DNA of 64,000 bases from Clostridiales bacterium (GCA_012520815.1 JAAYNM010000090.1:1-64000); one strand, 5' to 3'. Shown: positions 1-10,012, numbered from the stretch's first letter. Program-made: numbers and translations. Notes: generated by a model not told the origin, from the sequence alone.

Positions 1-56
1 AGATCTACAATTTGCTGCTTAAATTCTGGGGTATAGGATTTTTGATTTTTTGCCAT
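1..56 (-). CDS. IS3-family transposase OrfA, N-terminal fragment (runs off window)
   Basis: Reverse complement from 56 reads MAKNQKSYTPEFKQQIVDL, a typical IS3/IS150 OrfA N-terminus (SYTPEFKxQIV). Confidence 0.8.
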   Translation of the reverse strand, partial: MAKNQKSYTPEFKQQIVD

Positions 57-106
57 GATTGAACACTCCTTTGTTATATTATAGAATGTTCAACTTTCCG
101 TGTCCA
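1..106 (-). mobile_element. End of an IS3-like insertion sequence (partial)
   Basis: OrfA start plus a putative terminal sequence TGGACACGGAAAGTTG at 106-91; other end is outside the window. Confidence 0.6.
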
Positions 107-248
107 TAGTTATATACTAACACCAATAATAATGCCATATTTGTGTCGAAGAAGGAAGAAAGTAAAAAGAACGGTTTTAAAATTGACAAAACAGTATCAT
201 TCCCATATAATTAAGGAGTTAAAGTATTTTCTGATGTAGGAGAAGTTT

Positions 249-1298
249 ATGTTATTAAACAGTTTCAAGATTTTAAAAGATAGGCAAAGGAAGTTTGGAT
301 GGCAAAATAGGAGCAAGGCCCAAACAGATAAGATTAGTATTATAGTGCCTGTATATAACTCTAGTAAATACTTGCGCAGTTGCATAGAGAGCATTAGAAA
401 TCAAACATACAGAAACATAGAGATAATTTTAATCGATGATAAGTCCACAGATAATAGCCTTGCTATATGCGAGGAGATTGCTAAGAAGGACAAGCGTATT
501 AAGGTTTTGGCCAATGAAAAAAATGCAGGATGTTCAGCTTCAAGAAATCATGCACTCCCTCATGCAACAGGTGATTATCTTTTGTTTGTTGATAGTGATG
601 ATACTATTGAAAAAACTATGGTAGAGACGCTAAAGCGCGCCTGCGAAGTAAATAAAGCTGAGATAGCAGTATGTGATATTACATATTTATATGATGGTGA
701 TGTATACAAGAAGTCTAAATACGCAAATGGTGATACAGAGATTATTTCTGGAAAGGATTTCGATTTAATATATTTCTTAAATCCAGATATGGTAGTTGAA
801 AATGTTGCGGTATGGAACAAGTTATTTAGAATGGATTTAGTTAAAGACGTTAATTTCATCCCAGGCATCGCACATGCAGATGAGGCTTATACCTTTAAAA
901 TTGTTAATAAAGCTGAGAAGATAGCCTATGTTCATGAATCTTTATATAATTACAGACAGAATCCACAAAGTATTATGGGAAGAGATTTTTCTATTAAGAG
1001 CTTTGACATTTTTAGGGCGTTTTTAGAGAGAATGAGTTTCTATGAGGACAATGGAGAATATGAAATGTTATGGTTCGCTATGAAGAGACATATGCATTGG
1101 TTGTACTTATATAAAGAAAAGGCGAAAGTTGCTGGAATAACAGATAAAAAGGTGTTTTCAAAGAACATTACACCGATTAAGGAATATTATAAAAGAAACA
1201 AGATGTTTTTACCACTTACATCAAAGGACAAGAAACAGATTACCTTATTTACAACATCCTTTAAGATGTATTGTTTTATTAAACACCTACAGTCCTAA
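249..1298 (+). CDS. Family 2 glycosyltransferase
   Basis: N-terminal KISIIVPVYNSSKYLRSCIESIRNQTYRNIEIILIDDKSTDNS and LLFVDSDD motif of GT2 enzymes. Confidence 0.93.
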   Translation: MLLNSFKILKDRQRKFGWQNRSKAQTDKISIIVPVYNSSKYLRSCIESIRNQTYRNIEIILIDDKSTDNSLAICEEIAKKDKRIKVLANEKNAGCSASRNHALPHATGDYLLFVDSDDTIEKTMVETLKRACEVNKAEIAVCDITYLYDGDVYKKSKYANGDTEIISGKDFDLIYFLNPDMVVENVAVWNKLFRMDLVKDVNFIPGIAHADEAYTFKIVNKAEKIAYVHESLYNYRQNPQSIMGRDFSIKSFDIFRAFLERMSFYEDNGEYEMLWFAMKRHMHWLYLYKEKAKVAGITDKKVFSKNITPIKEYYKRNKMFLPLTSKDKKQITLFTTSFKMYCFIKHLQS

Positions 1299-1399
1299 AA
1301 GCAGGAATAATGTACCATTTATTTTTCGACAGCATATGCTATGCTTTTATACAACATGATTAACGATCCGGAGATTGAACATATGCATTAAATGAGAGA

Positions 1400-1561
1400 C
1401 TTACAATAGATGAATATTTAGATGTATTTACGCTGGATCCAACAAGCTATTACTATGGTGTGCTATGGAACAAGCTATACAAAACACAGTACATCAAAGA
1501 CAATGTCAAAACATGTAGGGAGAGCTTATTTCCTTGCAAATCAGATAAAGATGTATTATAA
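1400..1561 (+). pseudogene. Glycosyltransferase (GT2-like) fragment
   Basis: Frame from 1400 reads LTIDEYLDVFTLDPTSYYYGVLWNKLYKTQYIKDNVKTCRESLFPCKSDKDVL*; VLWNKLYK resembles the central part of GT2 proteins; no start or catalytic N-terminus. Confidence 0.55.
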
Positions 1562-1591
1562 TCAGAAAATCAAATCAATGGAGGTATCAAA

Positions 1592-1792
1592 ATGCAAATA
1601 TCAAAAGATATGCTCATTAGCGAGATAATCCAGGTAGACCAGGGAATTATCCCAATTCTTTTAAGTGTTGGAATGCATTGTATAGGATGTCCATCAGCTC
1701 AGGGTGAATCCCTTGACGAAGCTTGTATGGTACATGGTCTAGATGTAGATGTGGTAGTTTCTTCTATTAATGAATATCTTGCTACAAAATAA
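1592..1792 (+). CDS. DUF1858 (hybrid-cluster-protein-associated disulfide) domain protein
   Basis: MQISKDMLISEIIQVDQGIIPILLSVGMHCIGCPSAQGESLDEACMVHGLD: DUF1858/ScdA-N-like with CxxC-type HCIGCPSA motif. Confidence 0.85.
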   Translation: MQISKDMLISEIIQVDQGIIPILLSVGMHCIGCPSAQGESLDEACMVHGLDVDVVVSSINEYLATK

Positions 1793-1801
1793 TATAATGT
1801 T

Positions 1802-1840
1802 AAAAAGCTCGTAATTGAAATTTCAATTACGAGCTTTTTT
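1802..1840. terminator. Bidirectional intrinsic terminator
   Basis: Perfect palindrome AAAAAGCTCGTAATTGAAATTTCAATTACGAGCTTTTT between convergent genes. Confidence 0.85.
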
Positions 1841-1885
1841 GAGAAAAAATGAAAATAAACATTATATCTTAAAGTTAGTAAAAAA

Positions 1886-2689
1886 TTACTGAACTAAAAG
1901 AAGCTTTTGTAGGGCCTTTTTACTGATAATCTTTGTATAATGTTCTTTGTAAAAGGCTTCATTTGCAGCGGCACCGCGTTCGAGAGTGCCGTATTCAAGC
2001 AAGATATTGCATACTTTATTAAAATCCTCGATAGAATGATTACTCTTAGTAACCACCAAATAGTACTTTTGACTAGAGGATGCCTTGTACAAGGTGTTGT
2101 TGCCATTGTACATATCCTGTAGGATAGTCGATACTGATACTATGGTGTATATATCTTTAAAAGAGAAAATCTTTACAATATTTTTGTTTTGGTTCTCAAC
2201 TGATTCCTTGGCTGGTTCCTTCTTGCTCTCCTTGATAGTGATGCTTTTGCTCTTTGAGAGAGCCTGAGGTAAGGGAATAAAGTTATCGCCATTCTTATCC
2301 ACAGCCTTTAATTCATTCTTAATATGGCTGAACATATCTAGAAGTTCAGGTGTGGAATGGGTATAACTACCGTCACCATCAGTTTCTTCAATATCATCAG
2401 GGGATGGGGCGAACCTAGAGAATCGAGTATCTAACTCTTCTGGGTCTTCTACTTTAGTGATAAGAAGAACGATACAATCGCCAGATACTGGAATAGCCTC
2501 TATCATAAGAGGAATATCTTCTGCCTCAAAACCAAATTCGCTAGAAGCCTGTTGCATCATATCTCTGAAAAGATTTTTCGCTTTTTCAGTTCCATACGCA
2601 AGCTCACTTAACTTAATCTGTCTTGAAACCAAATCGGATTTATTTAAAGTACACTTTATCTGATTATCATTTATTTTCTCGATTTTCAT
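1886..2689 (-). CDS. mecA: Adaptor protein MecA
   Basis: MKIEKINDNQIKCTLNKSDL...LFRDMMQQASSEFGFEAEDIPLMIEAIPVSGDCIVLLITKVEDPEELDTRF; start trimmed to MKIEK. Confidence 0.88.
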   Translation of the reverse strand: MKIEKINDNQIKCTLNKSDLVSRQIKLSELAYGTEKAKNLFRDMMQQASSEFGFEAEDIPLMIEAIPVSGDCIVLLITKVEDPEELDTRFSRFAPSPDDIEETDGDGSYTHSTPELLDMFSHIKNELKAVDKNGDNFIPLPQALSKSKSITIKESKKEPAKESVENQNKNIVKIFSFKDIYTIVSVSTILQDMYNGNNTLYKASSSQKYYLVVTKSNHSIEDFNKVCNILLEYGTLERGAAANEAFYKEHYTKIISKKALQKLLLVQ

Positions 2690-2897
2690 ATAACGCACCT
2701 CATTTCTTATGCAGAAGAACTGCATTTTTTATAAAACATGATTAAAGAATCTTGTTTATATTGTTATATAGTATAACCTATCTTTAATTCATATGTAAAG
2801 CGGTTTATATCTAAAAATTGTAAAGTAAATATTAACAAAATGGTATTAGGGTTTATACAAAAATAAAAACAATATATATAAAATGCACAAATAAAAC

Positions 2898-2926
2898 TTG
2901 CATTATAACAATTAATTGTATATAAT
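2898..2926 (+). promoter_or_regulatory. Putative sigma-A promoter of the kinase operon
   Basis: TTGCAT (2898-2903), 17-nt spacer, TATAAT (2921-2926). Confidence 0.6.
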
Positions 2927-2975
2927 CATCAAAGAGGTTGTTTTAGTAAGCGAAGAAAGGAGAAAACAAACATAG

Positions 2976-4397
2976 ATTAGCGAAGAAACAATCATTTTCA
3001 ACAAGTACACTATTATTAAAGAACTCCATTCTGGAGTTAGTGGAAGTGTGTACCTAGCCAGGCATTTATCACTAAATGTAAGTAGAGTTATTAAACGAGT
3101 ATCTAAAGACTCGGTGTATGGCGATAGTTTTTATCGTGAGACAGGGATTTTAAAGGACATAAGACATGAGAGCATTCCCACTATATTTGATATAGAAGAG
3201 GATAATGACAACTATTACATCATTGAGGAGTTTATTGATGGGATCAATCTGTATGACCTAATTACGGAACAGGGAATATTAGCAGAGTCCGTTGCGGTTA
3301 TATATGGCATTCAATTATCAAAACTTATTACTTTCTTACATTCAAGAGAACCAGAACCTATACTATTTCTGGATTTACAACCCAAAAACATCATCATAAA
3401 AGATGAAAAACTTTATCTAATCGATTTTGGAAATTCTTCAGTGGGAGATGAAGCTAATTACAGGAAGATTTTAATGGGAACACCAGGATTTGCTGCACCG
3501 GAGCAGTATTCGGGCACTGCAGGGATGCAAACAGATATTTATGGTATAGGAGCACTGCTGTATTTCATGGTTACAGGAGAGATAATGTTGGACCATGAGA
3601 TAGGGTGTAGTTTTAATAAAAATATTTCACACATGTTCAAAGATATTATTCTAAGATGTTTAGAGAATCAAGAAAGACTTAGATTTTCATCTGCATCAAA
3701 AATCAATCAACAGCTACAGTTATTACATAAGAAAAAATGCGAAGCTTACAAAGAAAACAAACCTCTAGTTATATCAGTTGCAGGGATGGATACAAGGATC
3801 GGTACAACGCACATTGCATTATTAATGAGCAGATTTCTAAAAAATATGGGAATTGATACGCTATACGAGGAAAATAACGACTCTAATCATGTTAGAAAAA
3901 TTGCGGGGCTTCATTCTGATTGTATATATTCTCAAGGAACGTTCATATACAAGAAGCTTAGACTTATTCCGAAATATAGCAATAATGTTTATCTAGAATT
4001 CGATAGCGAGATAGTCGTTAGAGATGAAGGTGAATATAGAGTCGATAAAAAATACGGAGACTTATTATTTATTGTCGCGGGGACGCGAGAATGGGATTTA
4101 TATTTTGCAAAAGAATTTCTCCAAGATGATCCACAGTATGCGGGAATCATTTTCAATCTATCAGATGATGAACAATATAGAAATGCTATTAATTATTTAG
4201 ATGTCGCAGGTTACAAGATGCCTTTTTCCCCCAATATTCATCAACTCGATAAAATCACAGCAGATTTTTACAATGACCTTTTGAAGGAGGTGTTACAAAG
4301 TAGACGTGAACCTGAAAAGAAAAAGAAATATTGGACGCCTTTGGGGATTATCCAAAAGTGGAGAGACAAAAATCATAGGTATAACTGGCGCAGCTAG
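2976..4397 (+). CDS. Hanks-type Ser/Thr protein kinase fused to a ParA/CpaE-like P-loop-type domain; possible ATT start
   Basis: In-frame from 2976: ISEETIIFNKYTIIKELHSGVSGSVYLARH (Gly loop), VIKRV, FLDLQPKNI, LIDFGNS, FAAPEQY; C-terminal VISVAGMDTRIGTTHIALLMSRFLKNMGIDTL. The tracked ORF starts at GTG 3048, inside the Gly loop. Confidence 0.8.
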   Translation: MSEETIIFNKYTIIKELHSGVSGSVYLARHLSLNVSRVIKRVSKDSVYGDSFYRETGILKDIRHESIPTIFDIEEDNDNYYIIEEFIDGINLYDLITEQGILAESVAVIYGIQLSKLITFLHSREPEPILFLDLQPKNIIIKDEKLYLIDFGNSSVGDEANYRKILMGTPGFAAPEQYSGTAGMQTDIYGIGALLYFMVTGEIMLDHEIGCSFNKNISHMFKDIILRCLENQERLRFSSASKINQQLQLLHKKKCEAYKENKPLVISVAGMDTRIGTTHIALLMSRFLKNMGIDTLYEENNDSNHVRKIAGLHSDCIYSQGTFIYKKLRLIPKYSNNVYLEFDSEIVVRDEGEYRVDKKYGDLLFIVAGTREWDLYFAKEFLQDDPQYAGIIFNLSDDEQYRNAINYLDVAGYKMPFSPNIHQLDKITADFYNDLLKEVLQSRREPEKKKKYWTPLGIIQKWRDKNHRYNWRS

Positions 4398-4926
4398 GGC
4401 TGTAGGTACCACCTCATTTGCCTTTGCTTTGGCAGAGTATCTAAGGGCTATAGGCCAATATAAGGTTGCGTTAGTAGAGATGAACAGTCATCAGGATTTT
4501 AGAAAAATTTGCGCCACACTAAAAAAAGCAAAGATGGAGGAAGATCATTCTTTTAGCAATGGTCGGATTACTTTTTATGCTGAAATGAGCAAATTTGGAA
4601 TATCCAAGGTATTTAATGAAGATTATGATTACATAATCATTGATTATGGACATAAGTTCCATAATATTGAGAGTTTTCTTAGATGTAGCTATAAGATTGT
4701 ATGCGCATCAACATATCCATGGAAGTTGCCGGAATATCAACAATTGCTGACACATATTGAAGAGATAAAAGGTAGCGATAAATGGTTGCATGTTATTAGC
4801 GGAGATGAAAAGATATACAAAAATATCCAGCGTAAATATAACATTGCTACAGTGAGGATGCCCTATATTCAAGATATAGAAAAAATAGATGGTATCAGCG
4901 TCGAATTTTTTCAAAAGATTATATAG
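4306..4926 (+). CDS. ParA/CpaE-like protein with non-canonical Walker A motif
   Basis: KIIGITGAARAVGTTSFAFALAEYLRAIGQYKVALVEMNS...YDYIIIDYGHKF; overlaps the kinase ORF by 92 nt in the +1 frame. Confidence 0.65.
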   Translation: MNLKRKRNIGRLWGLSKSGETKIIGITGAARAVGTTSFAFALAEYLRAIGQYKVALVEMNSHQDFRKICATLKKAKMEEDHSFSNGRITFYAEMSKFGISKVFNEDYDYIIIDYGHKFHNIESFLRCSYKIVCASTYPWKLPEYQQLLTHIEEIKGSDKWLHVISGDEKIYKNIQRKYNIATVRMPYIQDIEKIDGISVEFFQKII

Positions 4927-5168
4927 CCTACGGACTTGTTACTAGAAGTCAGAGAACAAATATTTAAAAGACAGAAATAAAAATATAATAAACAGGTAAT
5001 TTGCAGACATATAACATATCACGATCTGGCATAATTACTATCAAACTAAAGATAAGCGTTGATAAATACAAAAGAAATATAAAAATACAAATACAAGCAA
5101 ATAACAAACAGCAAATACAAACAAAAATAAAAAAGAAAGAAGGAAAAAGGAAAACGGAATAATCGTGC

Positions 5169-5370
5169 AGTGGTAGGAATAACCACTAAGAATATATAAT
5201 TAGATCGTCTCGGTCAGACGTAAAAGGACAGGGATCATTTGGGTGCTCACAAACGCTAGATGATATGGGCGGACAGTGGACAGATAAATTTTATTCGTAA
5301 AATTAAAAAAAGAGAACACCTCCATGTGTGCATTTAGTGAAAAAACGAAATGCGCACATAGAAGGTGTTT
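5169..5370 (+). ncRNA. Candidate structured RNA of unknown family
   Basis: Successive stems AGTGGT/ACCACT (5169-5187), CGTCT/AGACG (5206-5220), ATCAT/ATGAT with TTTG/CAAA (5234-5264), then a terminator hairpin; preceded by an A-rich tract. Confidence 0.3.
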
Positions 5371-5374
5371 TTTT
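5315..5374. terminator. Intrinsic terminator
   Basis: AACACCTcCATGTGTGCATTT...AAATGCGCACATaGaAGGTGTT followed by a T run. Confidence 0.75.
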
Positions 5375-5488
5375 GGTTAGTAGTATAATTTGAGTAGAAT
5401 ACAATGCCAAGCGTAAAGGAAAAAATAATGACGATTTATGCATACTATGATATAATTCATGAATACAGATGTATTCGGAGGTAATGAA

Positions 5489-7246
5489 ATGTACAAAAAG
5501 ATCACCAAAAAGGTGTCGATAGCACTACTTATGGCAATGACGACCATTATGCTTGTAGCTTGTGGCGGTAAAAAAGAAAATGACGAATATATGGAATTGA
5601 GAGAATATTTCGGGATTGTGTCACTTGAAGAACATAGTTCGTGCGCAGTGATTGTGGATAATAGCATAGTCGATCAGGGATTGATCATAGATAACCAGAT
5701 TTATATTCCGTATGATACCGTTAGGAAGCAACTAAATAATCATTTTTATGTGGATTACAATGAAAAATTACTTATATATACAGACCCCCATATGAACATT
5801 GATTCTGAATTTGAAACAGAGGTTTATAAAGTGGCAGGCGTTGAAAAGAATTTTGGTAAGCTCATAGTAACGATGGTAGGTGAAAGGGCATACATATCCC
5901 TGGATTTTGTAAGTGAAATGGGAATTAGTAGCGTATATGAAACATTTGCAGAACCTGATAGAATAGTATTTAAAAATGCAATTAGTAGTACTGTTGCCGA
6001 GGCTACTGAGGATAGTTATCTAAAGTATGAGCCAGATTTGATGTCGAAGAGGCTTTGCGATGTTAAAGAAGATGAGAAATTATACGTAATAGAAGAAACT
6101 GCAGGATTTGTAAAAGTGGCAACGACTTCAGGAATAACAGGATATATTAAAAGTGAAATAATATCAGAATATACAGAAGAAATATTTGAGGGTAATACAG
6201 AATTTGTACCATTGGAATATAACCACACGGTTAGGGATCATAAAATTTGTATTGGATGGCATCAGATGGAATTTGCAGCAGGTAATGACAGCATTGGAGA
6301 AGTTACCACAGGTACCACAGGTATGAATGTCATTTCGCCTACCTGGTATCAAATTAATGATGCATATGGCGGATTTTACAATGTATCCTCAGAGAAATAC
6401 GTTACTATTGCTCATAATATGGGATTAGAGGTATGGGCTTTGGTTAGTGATTTTATGGTTAACGAAGAAACGGGTGAATATTACATAAATGAAGTAATTG
6501 GCTCCACATCAACTAGAAGAGCTCTTGTTGAAAATCTTATGCAAGAGGTGGAAATAAATAATTTAGATGGAATTAATATTGACTTTGAAAGAATTTCATA
6601 TGCCAATGGAGAAGCTTACGTACAGTTTATAAGAGAGCTATCCATAAAGTGCAGGGAGAAAGGTGTAGTGTTATCCGTAGATATGTATGTACCTACAGCT
6701 AGCAGTATGTATTATGATAGAACCTCTGTAGGAGAGGCGGCTGATTATGTGATAGTTATGGGATATGATGAGCACTGGGCAGGAGGTGGTAGTGCAGGAT
6801 CAACTGCATCCATTGGATTTGTTACTGATGGTATAACAAACACTATGATGGAAGTTGAACCGTCTAGAATTATTAATGCGATTCCTTTTTATACTAGAAT
6901 ATGGCAAGAAATCCCAGAGGATTTGGCAGAGGAAGGGCAAGAAATAATAGAAGATAATATTATTGGAAATTATGCTTTAGATAGTTGGGCAGTTGGTATG
7001 GGAACAGCAAAAAATACCCTTGCTTCTCATGGCGTTACGCCTGTATGGCTGGAAGAGCAAGGACAATATTACGGAGAATACAAGGAAGATGGAATCACCC
7101 ATAGAATATGGTTAGATGATAGTGAATCTATAGCGTTAAAACTTAGCGTTATGGATGAATATAATTTGGGTGGCGTTGCTTGTTGGAAATTGGGACTTGA
7201 AACTACATCTATATGGGAGACTATTAACGACTATTTACAGAGATAA
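5489..7246 (+). CDS. Lipoprotein with glycoside hydrolase family 18 domain (YaaH/spore-germination-type)
   Basis: Lipobox LMAMTTIMLVACGG; catalytic signature LDGINIDFERI; VMGYDEHWAGG; SH3-like segment; start moved to MYKKITKK after GGAGGT. Confidence 0.88.
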   Translation: MYKKITKKVSIALLMAMTTIMLVACGGKKENDEYMELREYFGIVSLEEHSSCAVIVDNSIVDQGLIIDNQIYIPYDTVRKQLNNHFYVDYNEKLLIYTDPHMNIDSEFETEVYKVAGVEKNFGKLIVTMVGERAYISLDFVSEMGISSVYETFAEPDRIVFKNAISSTVAEATEDSYLKYEPDLMSKRLCDVKEDEKLYVIEETAGFVKVATTSGITGYIKSEIISEYTEEIFEGNTEFVPLEYNHTVRDHKICIGWHQMEFAAGNDSIGEVTTGTTGMNVISPTWYQINDAYGGFYNVSSEKYVTIAHNMGLEVWALVSDFMVNEETGEYYINEVIGSTSTRRALVENLMQEVEINNLDGINIDFERISYANGEAYVQFIRELSIKCREKGVVLSVDMYVPTASSMYYDRTSVGEAADYVIVMGYDEHWAGGGSAGSTASIGFVTDGITNTMMEVEPSRIINAIPFYTRIWQEIPEDLAEEGQEIIEDNIIGNYALDSWAVGMGTAKNTLASHGVTPVWLEEQGQYYGEYKEDGITHRIWLDDSESIALKLSVMDEYNLGGVACWKLGLETTSIWETINDYLQR

Positions 7247-7502
7247 TTTTAATGGTTCTTAATTTAATTTTACATTCATATAATTTATTAAGCATGGCAG
7301 GAATCTTATTCCTGTCTATGTTTTTATAAGGCCAAGGTGCAGGAAAAGTAGCAAACTCTATTATATTGGGTATAGAGGAGTATTTATCACGAATTAATTA
7401 ACACTTTAAAAAATGCATCATATGTGATAAAATAAAACCAAATATGTTAAAAAAATAGTGATGGATGAAAAATTTAGTGGAAAATCCACAAATGGAGACT
7501 AT

Positions 7503-9554
7503 ATGAACATAAAATTAAAATTTAAAGGTAAGATAGTGAGCCATTTATTGTTACCAATAGTACTAGGTGTGTTTATGCTGTTTGCAGGACTCACAATATA
7601 CTTTAGTCAGATGAGTCTAGGCATTGTACTAATGGCTATGTCATTTATTTATATTGTGATTGTTATTATAATGTACTTTGTTAACAAGCCTATTATAATG
7701 CAGGATTTAATGGGTTTTGCGACGGATTATGCACAGATTCAGAAAGAACTGTTACATGATTTAGCACTACCATATGGTCTATGTGATTTGGAAGGCAATA
7801 TTTTATGGAGCAATAAAGAACTGAATCAAATTGTATTAGATGATTCAACAAAGGGCAAGAAAATACAGGAAGTATTTGCTGAGCTTACAAGAGAAAAGAT
7901 GTCTATGGACGAAGAGGAAGAATCTAAGAGCATTGATGTCATATACAATGATTGTAACTATAGAGTTGAATGTAAAAAGATAGATGTTCAAAATGTTTTC
8001 AATGCAACAAAGGTTTTGGATATAGACAAAAAAGATGAATACCTAATTGCATTTTATTTATTTGATGAAACAGCAATTAAACATTTGAAGAAGGAAAATG
8101 AAAATGAAAAACTCGTTGCTGGACTTATATACATTGACAATTACGAAGAGGCAATGGAAAGTGTAGAAGACGTTCGCAGGTCACTCTTGTCGGCATTGAT
8201 AGATAGAAAGATTAATCAGTTTGCAGCCAATATCAACGGAATAGTAAAAAAGATAGAGAAGGATAAGTACTTCATTGCCTTTACGTTTAGACATTTGGAG
8301 GGACTGCAGAATTCAAAGTTTAGTATAATTGATGAAGTAAAGTCCGTGAGTATAGGAAATGATATGGCAGTTACTATAAGCATTGGATTGGGAGTTCATG
8401 GAGACAATTATGTTCAAAGCTGTGAGTATTCCCGCATAGCTATGGATTTAGCCCTTGGTAGAGGTGGTGACCAGGCTGTAATTAAGGATAATGACAAAAT
8501 ATACTATTATGGTGGTAAATCAAAGCAAGTTGAAAAAAATACGAGAGTTAAGGCAAGAGTCAAAGCTCATGCCTTAAGAGAATTACTTGAAACAAAAGAT
8601 AAGATTATAATTATGGGCCATCAGATAGGGGATGTTGATTCCTTTGGTGCGGCATTAGGCTTATATAGAGCGATGAAGGAATTGGATAAAAAAGCTCATA
8701 TTGTGCTTAATGATGTGACAACTTCACTACGACCAATAGTTGAGAGAGTGATAACTAGTGGTGAGTACGAGGATGATTTGATTATTACCAGTGCTGATGC
8801 GTTGGACGCAGTAGATGGGTCAACTATGGTTATTGTGGTTGATGTTAATAGAGTTAGTTATACGGAGTGCCCTGAATTATTAAAAGTATGTAAGTCTGTT
8901 GTGGTTTTGGATCATCACAGACAAACATCAGATGGAATTGAGCACGCAGAATTGTCATATGTAGAGCCATATGCGTCTTCTACGTGTGAGATGGTAGCAG
9001 AGATTCTACAATATATTCAGGATGGTATTAAACTTAAACAAGTTGAAGCAGATGCAATGTATGGGGGAATTATGATAGACACCAACAATTTCTCCCAAAA
9101 GACAGGCGTTAGAACATTTGAGGCAGCAGCATTTTTAAGAAGAAACGGTGCGGATGTGGCTAGAGTTCGCATGATGTTTAGAAGTAATATATCGGATTTT
9201 AAGACAAGAGCTGTGGCGGTGTCACGAGCAGAAGTGTTCTGTGAACAGTTTGCTATATCAGATTTTCCTTCTGTAGATGTGGAAAGTCCTACTATTGTTT
9301 GTGCTCAGGCAGCCGATGAATTATTAAATATAGATGGAATCAATGCATCTTTTGTATTAACTTCATATAATGATAAGATATATATTAGTGCACGAAGTAT
9401 TTCGGATATAAATGTTCAGCTGATTATGGAAAGAATTGGCGGCGGCGGTCATATGAATGTGGCAGGTGCTCAGTTAGAGGATATCACTATGGCAGATGCA
9501 AAAAACACAGTTATCAACGTTGTTACAGACATGATAGAAGAAGGAGATATATAG
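7503..9554 (+). CDS. gdpP: Cyclic-di-AMP phosphodiesterase GdpP (PAS / degenerate GGDEF / DHH-DHHA1)
   Basis: Two N-terminal TM segments, DHH motifs ([25 protein letters not shown]), C-terminal [13 protein letters not shown] start at 7458 is also possible. Confidence 0.92.
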   Translation: MNIKLKFKGKIVSHLLLPIVLGVFMLFAGLTIYFSQMSLGIVLMAMSFIYIVIVIIMYFVNKPIIMQDLMGFATDYAQIQKELLHDLALPYGLCDLEGNILWSNKELNQIVLDDSTKGKKIQEVFAELTREKMSMDEEEESKSIDVIYNDCNYRVECKKIDVQNVFNATKVLDIDKKDEYLIAFYLFDETAIKHLKKENENEKLVAGLIYIDNYEEAMESVEDVRRSLLSALIDRKINQFAANINGIVKKIEKDKYFIAFTFRHLEGLQNSKFSIIDEVKSVSIGNDMAVTISIGLGVHGDNYVQSCEYSRIAMDLALGRGGDQAVIKDNDKIYYYGGKSKQVEKNTRVKARVKAHALRELLETKDKIIIMGHQIGDVDSFGAALGLYRAMKELDKKAHIVLNDVTTSLRPIVERVITSGEYEDDLIITSADALDAVDGSTMVIVVDVNRVSYTECPELLKVCKSVVVLDHHRQTSDGIEHAELSYVEPYASSTCEMVAEILQYIQDGIKLKQVEADAMYGGIMIDTNNFSQKTGVRTFEAAAFLRRNGADVARVRMMFRSNISDFKTRAVAVSRAEVFCEQFAISDFPSVDVESPTIVCAQAADELLNIDGINASFVLTSYNDKIYISARSISDINVQLIMERIGGGGHMNVAGAQLEDITMADAKNTVINVVTDMIEEGDI

Positions 9555-9555
9555 A

Positions 9556-10002
9556 ATGGAAGTAATATTATTAGAAGATGTAAAAACACTTGGAAAAAAA
9601 GGAGAAATTGTTAAAGTAAAGGATGGATATGCAAGAAATGTTGTATTACCAAAAAAATTAGGTATAGAGGCAACTACTAAAAATCTTAACGACTTAAAAT
9701 TACAGAGAGCAAATGAAGAAAAGCTTGCAAAGGAAAAACTTGACGAAGCCAAAGCCCTTGCTACAAAAATTGGTGAAGCTTCAGTTGTAGTATATCTTAG
9801 ATCCGGGGAAGGCGGAAAAACCTTCGGCTCTATATCTACCAAAGAGGTGGCAAAGGCAATTAAAGAACAGTTAAATCTTGATATAGATAAGAAAAAGATG
9901 GTATTGGATGAACCGATAAAATCTCTAGGTACACATATTATACAGATTAAACTTCATAAAGATGTAGTTGCTAGTCTTTCGGTTAAAGTAGCTGAGGAAT
10001 AA
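9556..10002 (+). CDS. rplI: 50S ribosomal protein L9
   Basis: [40 protein letters not shown]. Confidence 0.98.
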   Translation: MEVILLEDVKTLGKKGEIVKVKDGYARNVVLPKKLGIEATTKNLNDLKLQRANEEKLAKEKLDEAKALATKIGEASVVVYLRSGEGGKTFGSISTKEVAKAIKEQLNLDIDKKKMVLDEPIKSLGTHIIQIKLHKDVVASLSVKVAEE

Positions 10003-10012
10003 GGAGAACATC

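Noticed and set aside
5200-5300. Possible short peptide RSSRSDVKGQGSFGCSQTLDDMGGQWTDKFYS
   Set aside because: Open frame of about 36 codons but no start codon or ribosome-binding site seen; chance is likely.
5160-5310. Considered c-di-GMP, c-di-AMP, preQ1 and other riboswitch classes
   Set aside because: No match to consensus cores remembered for these families; left as an unassigned structured candidate.
5377-5667. 96-aa minus-strand ORF at the GH18 lipoprotein start
   Set aside because: Overlaps a supported lipoprotein signal peptide on the other strand; no recognisable family.
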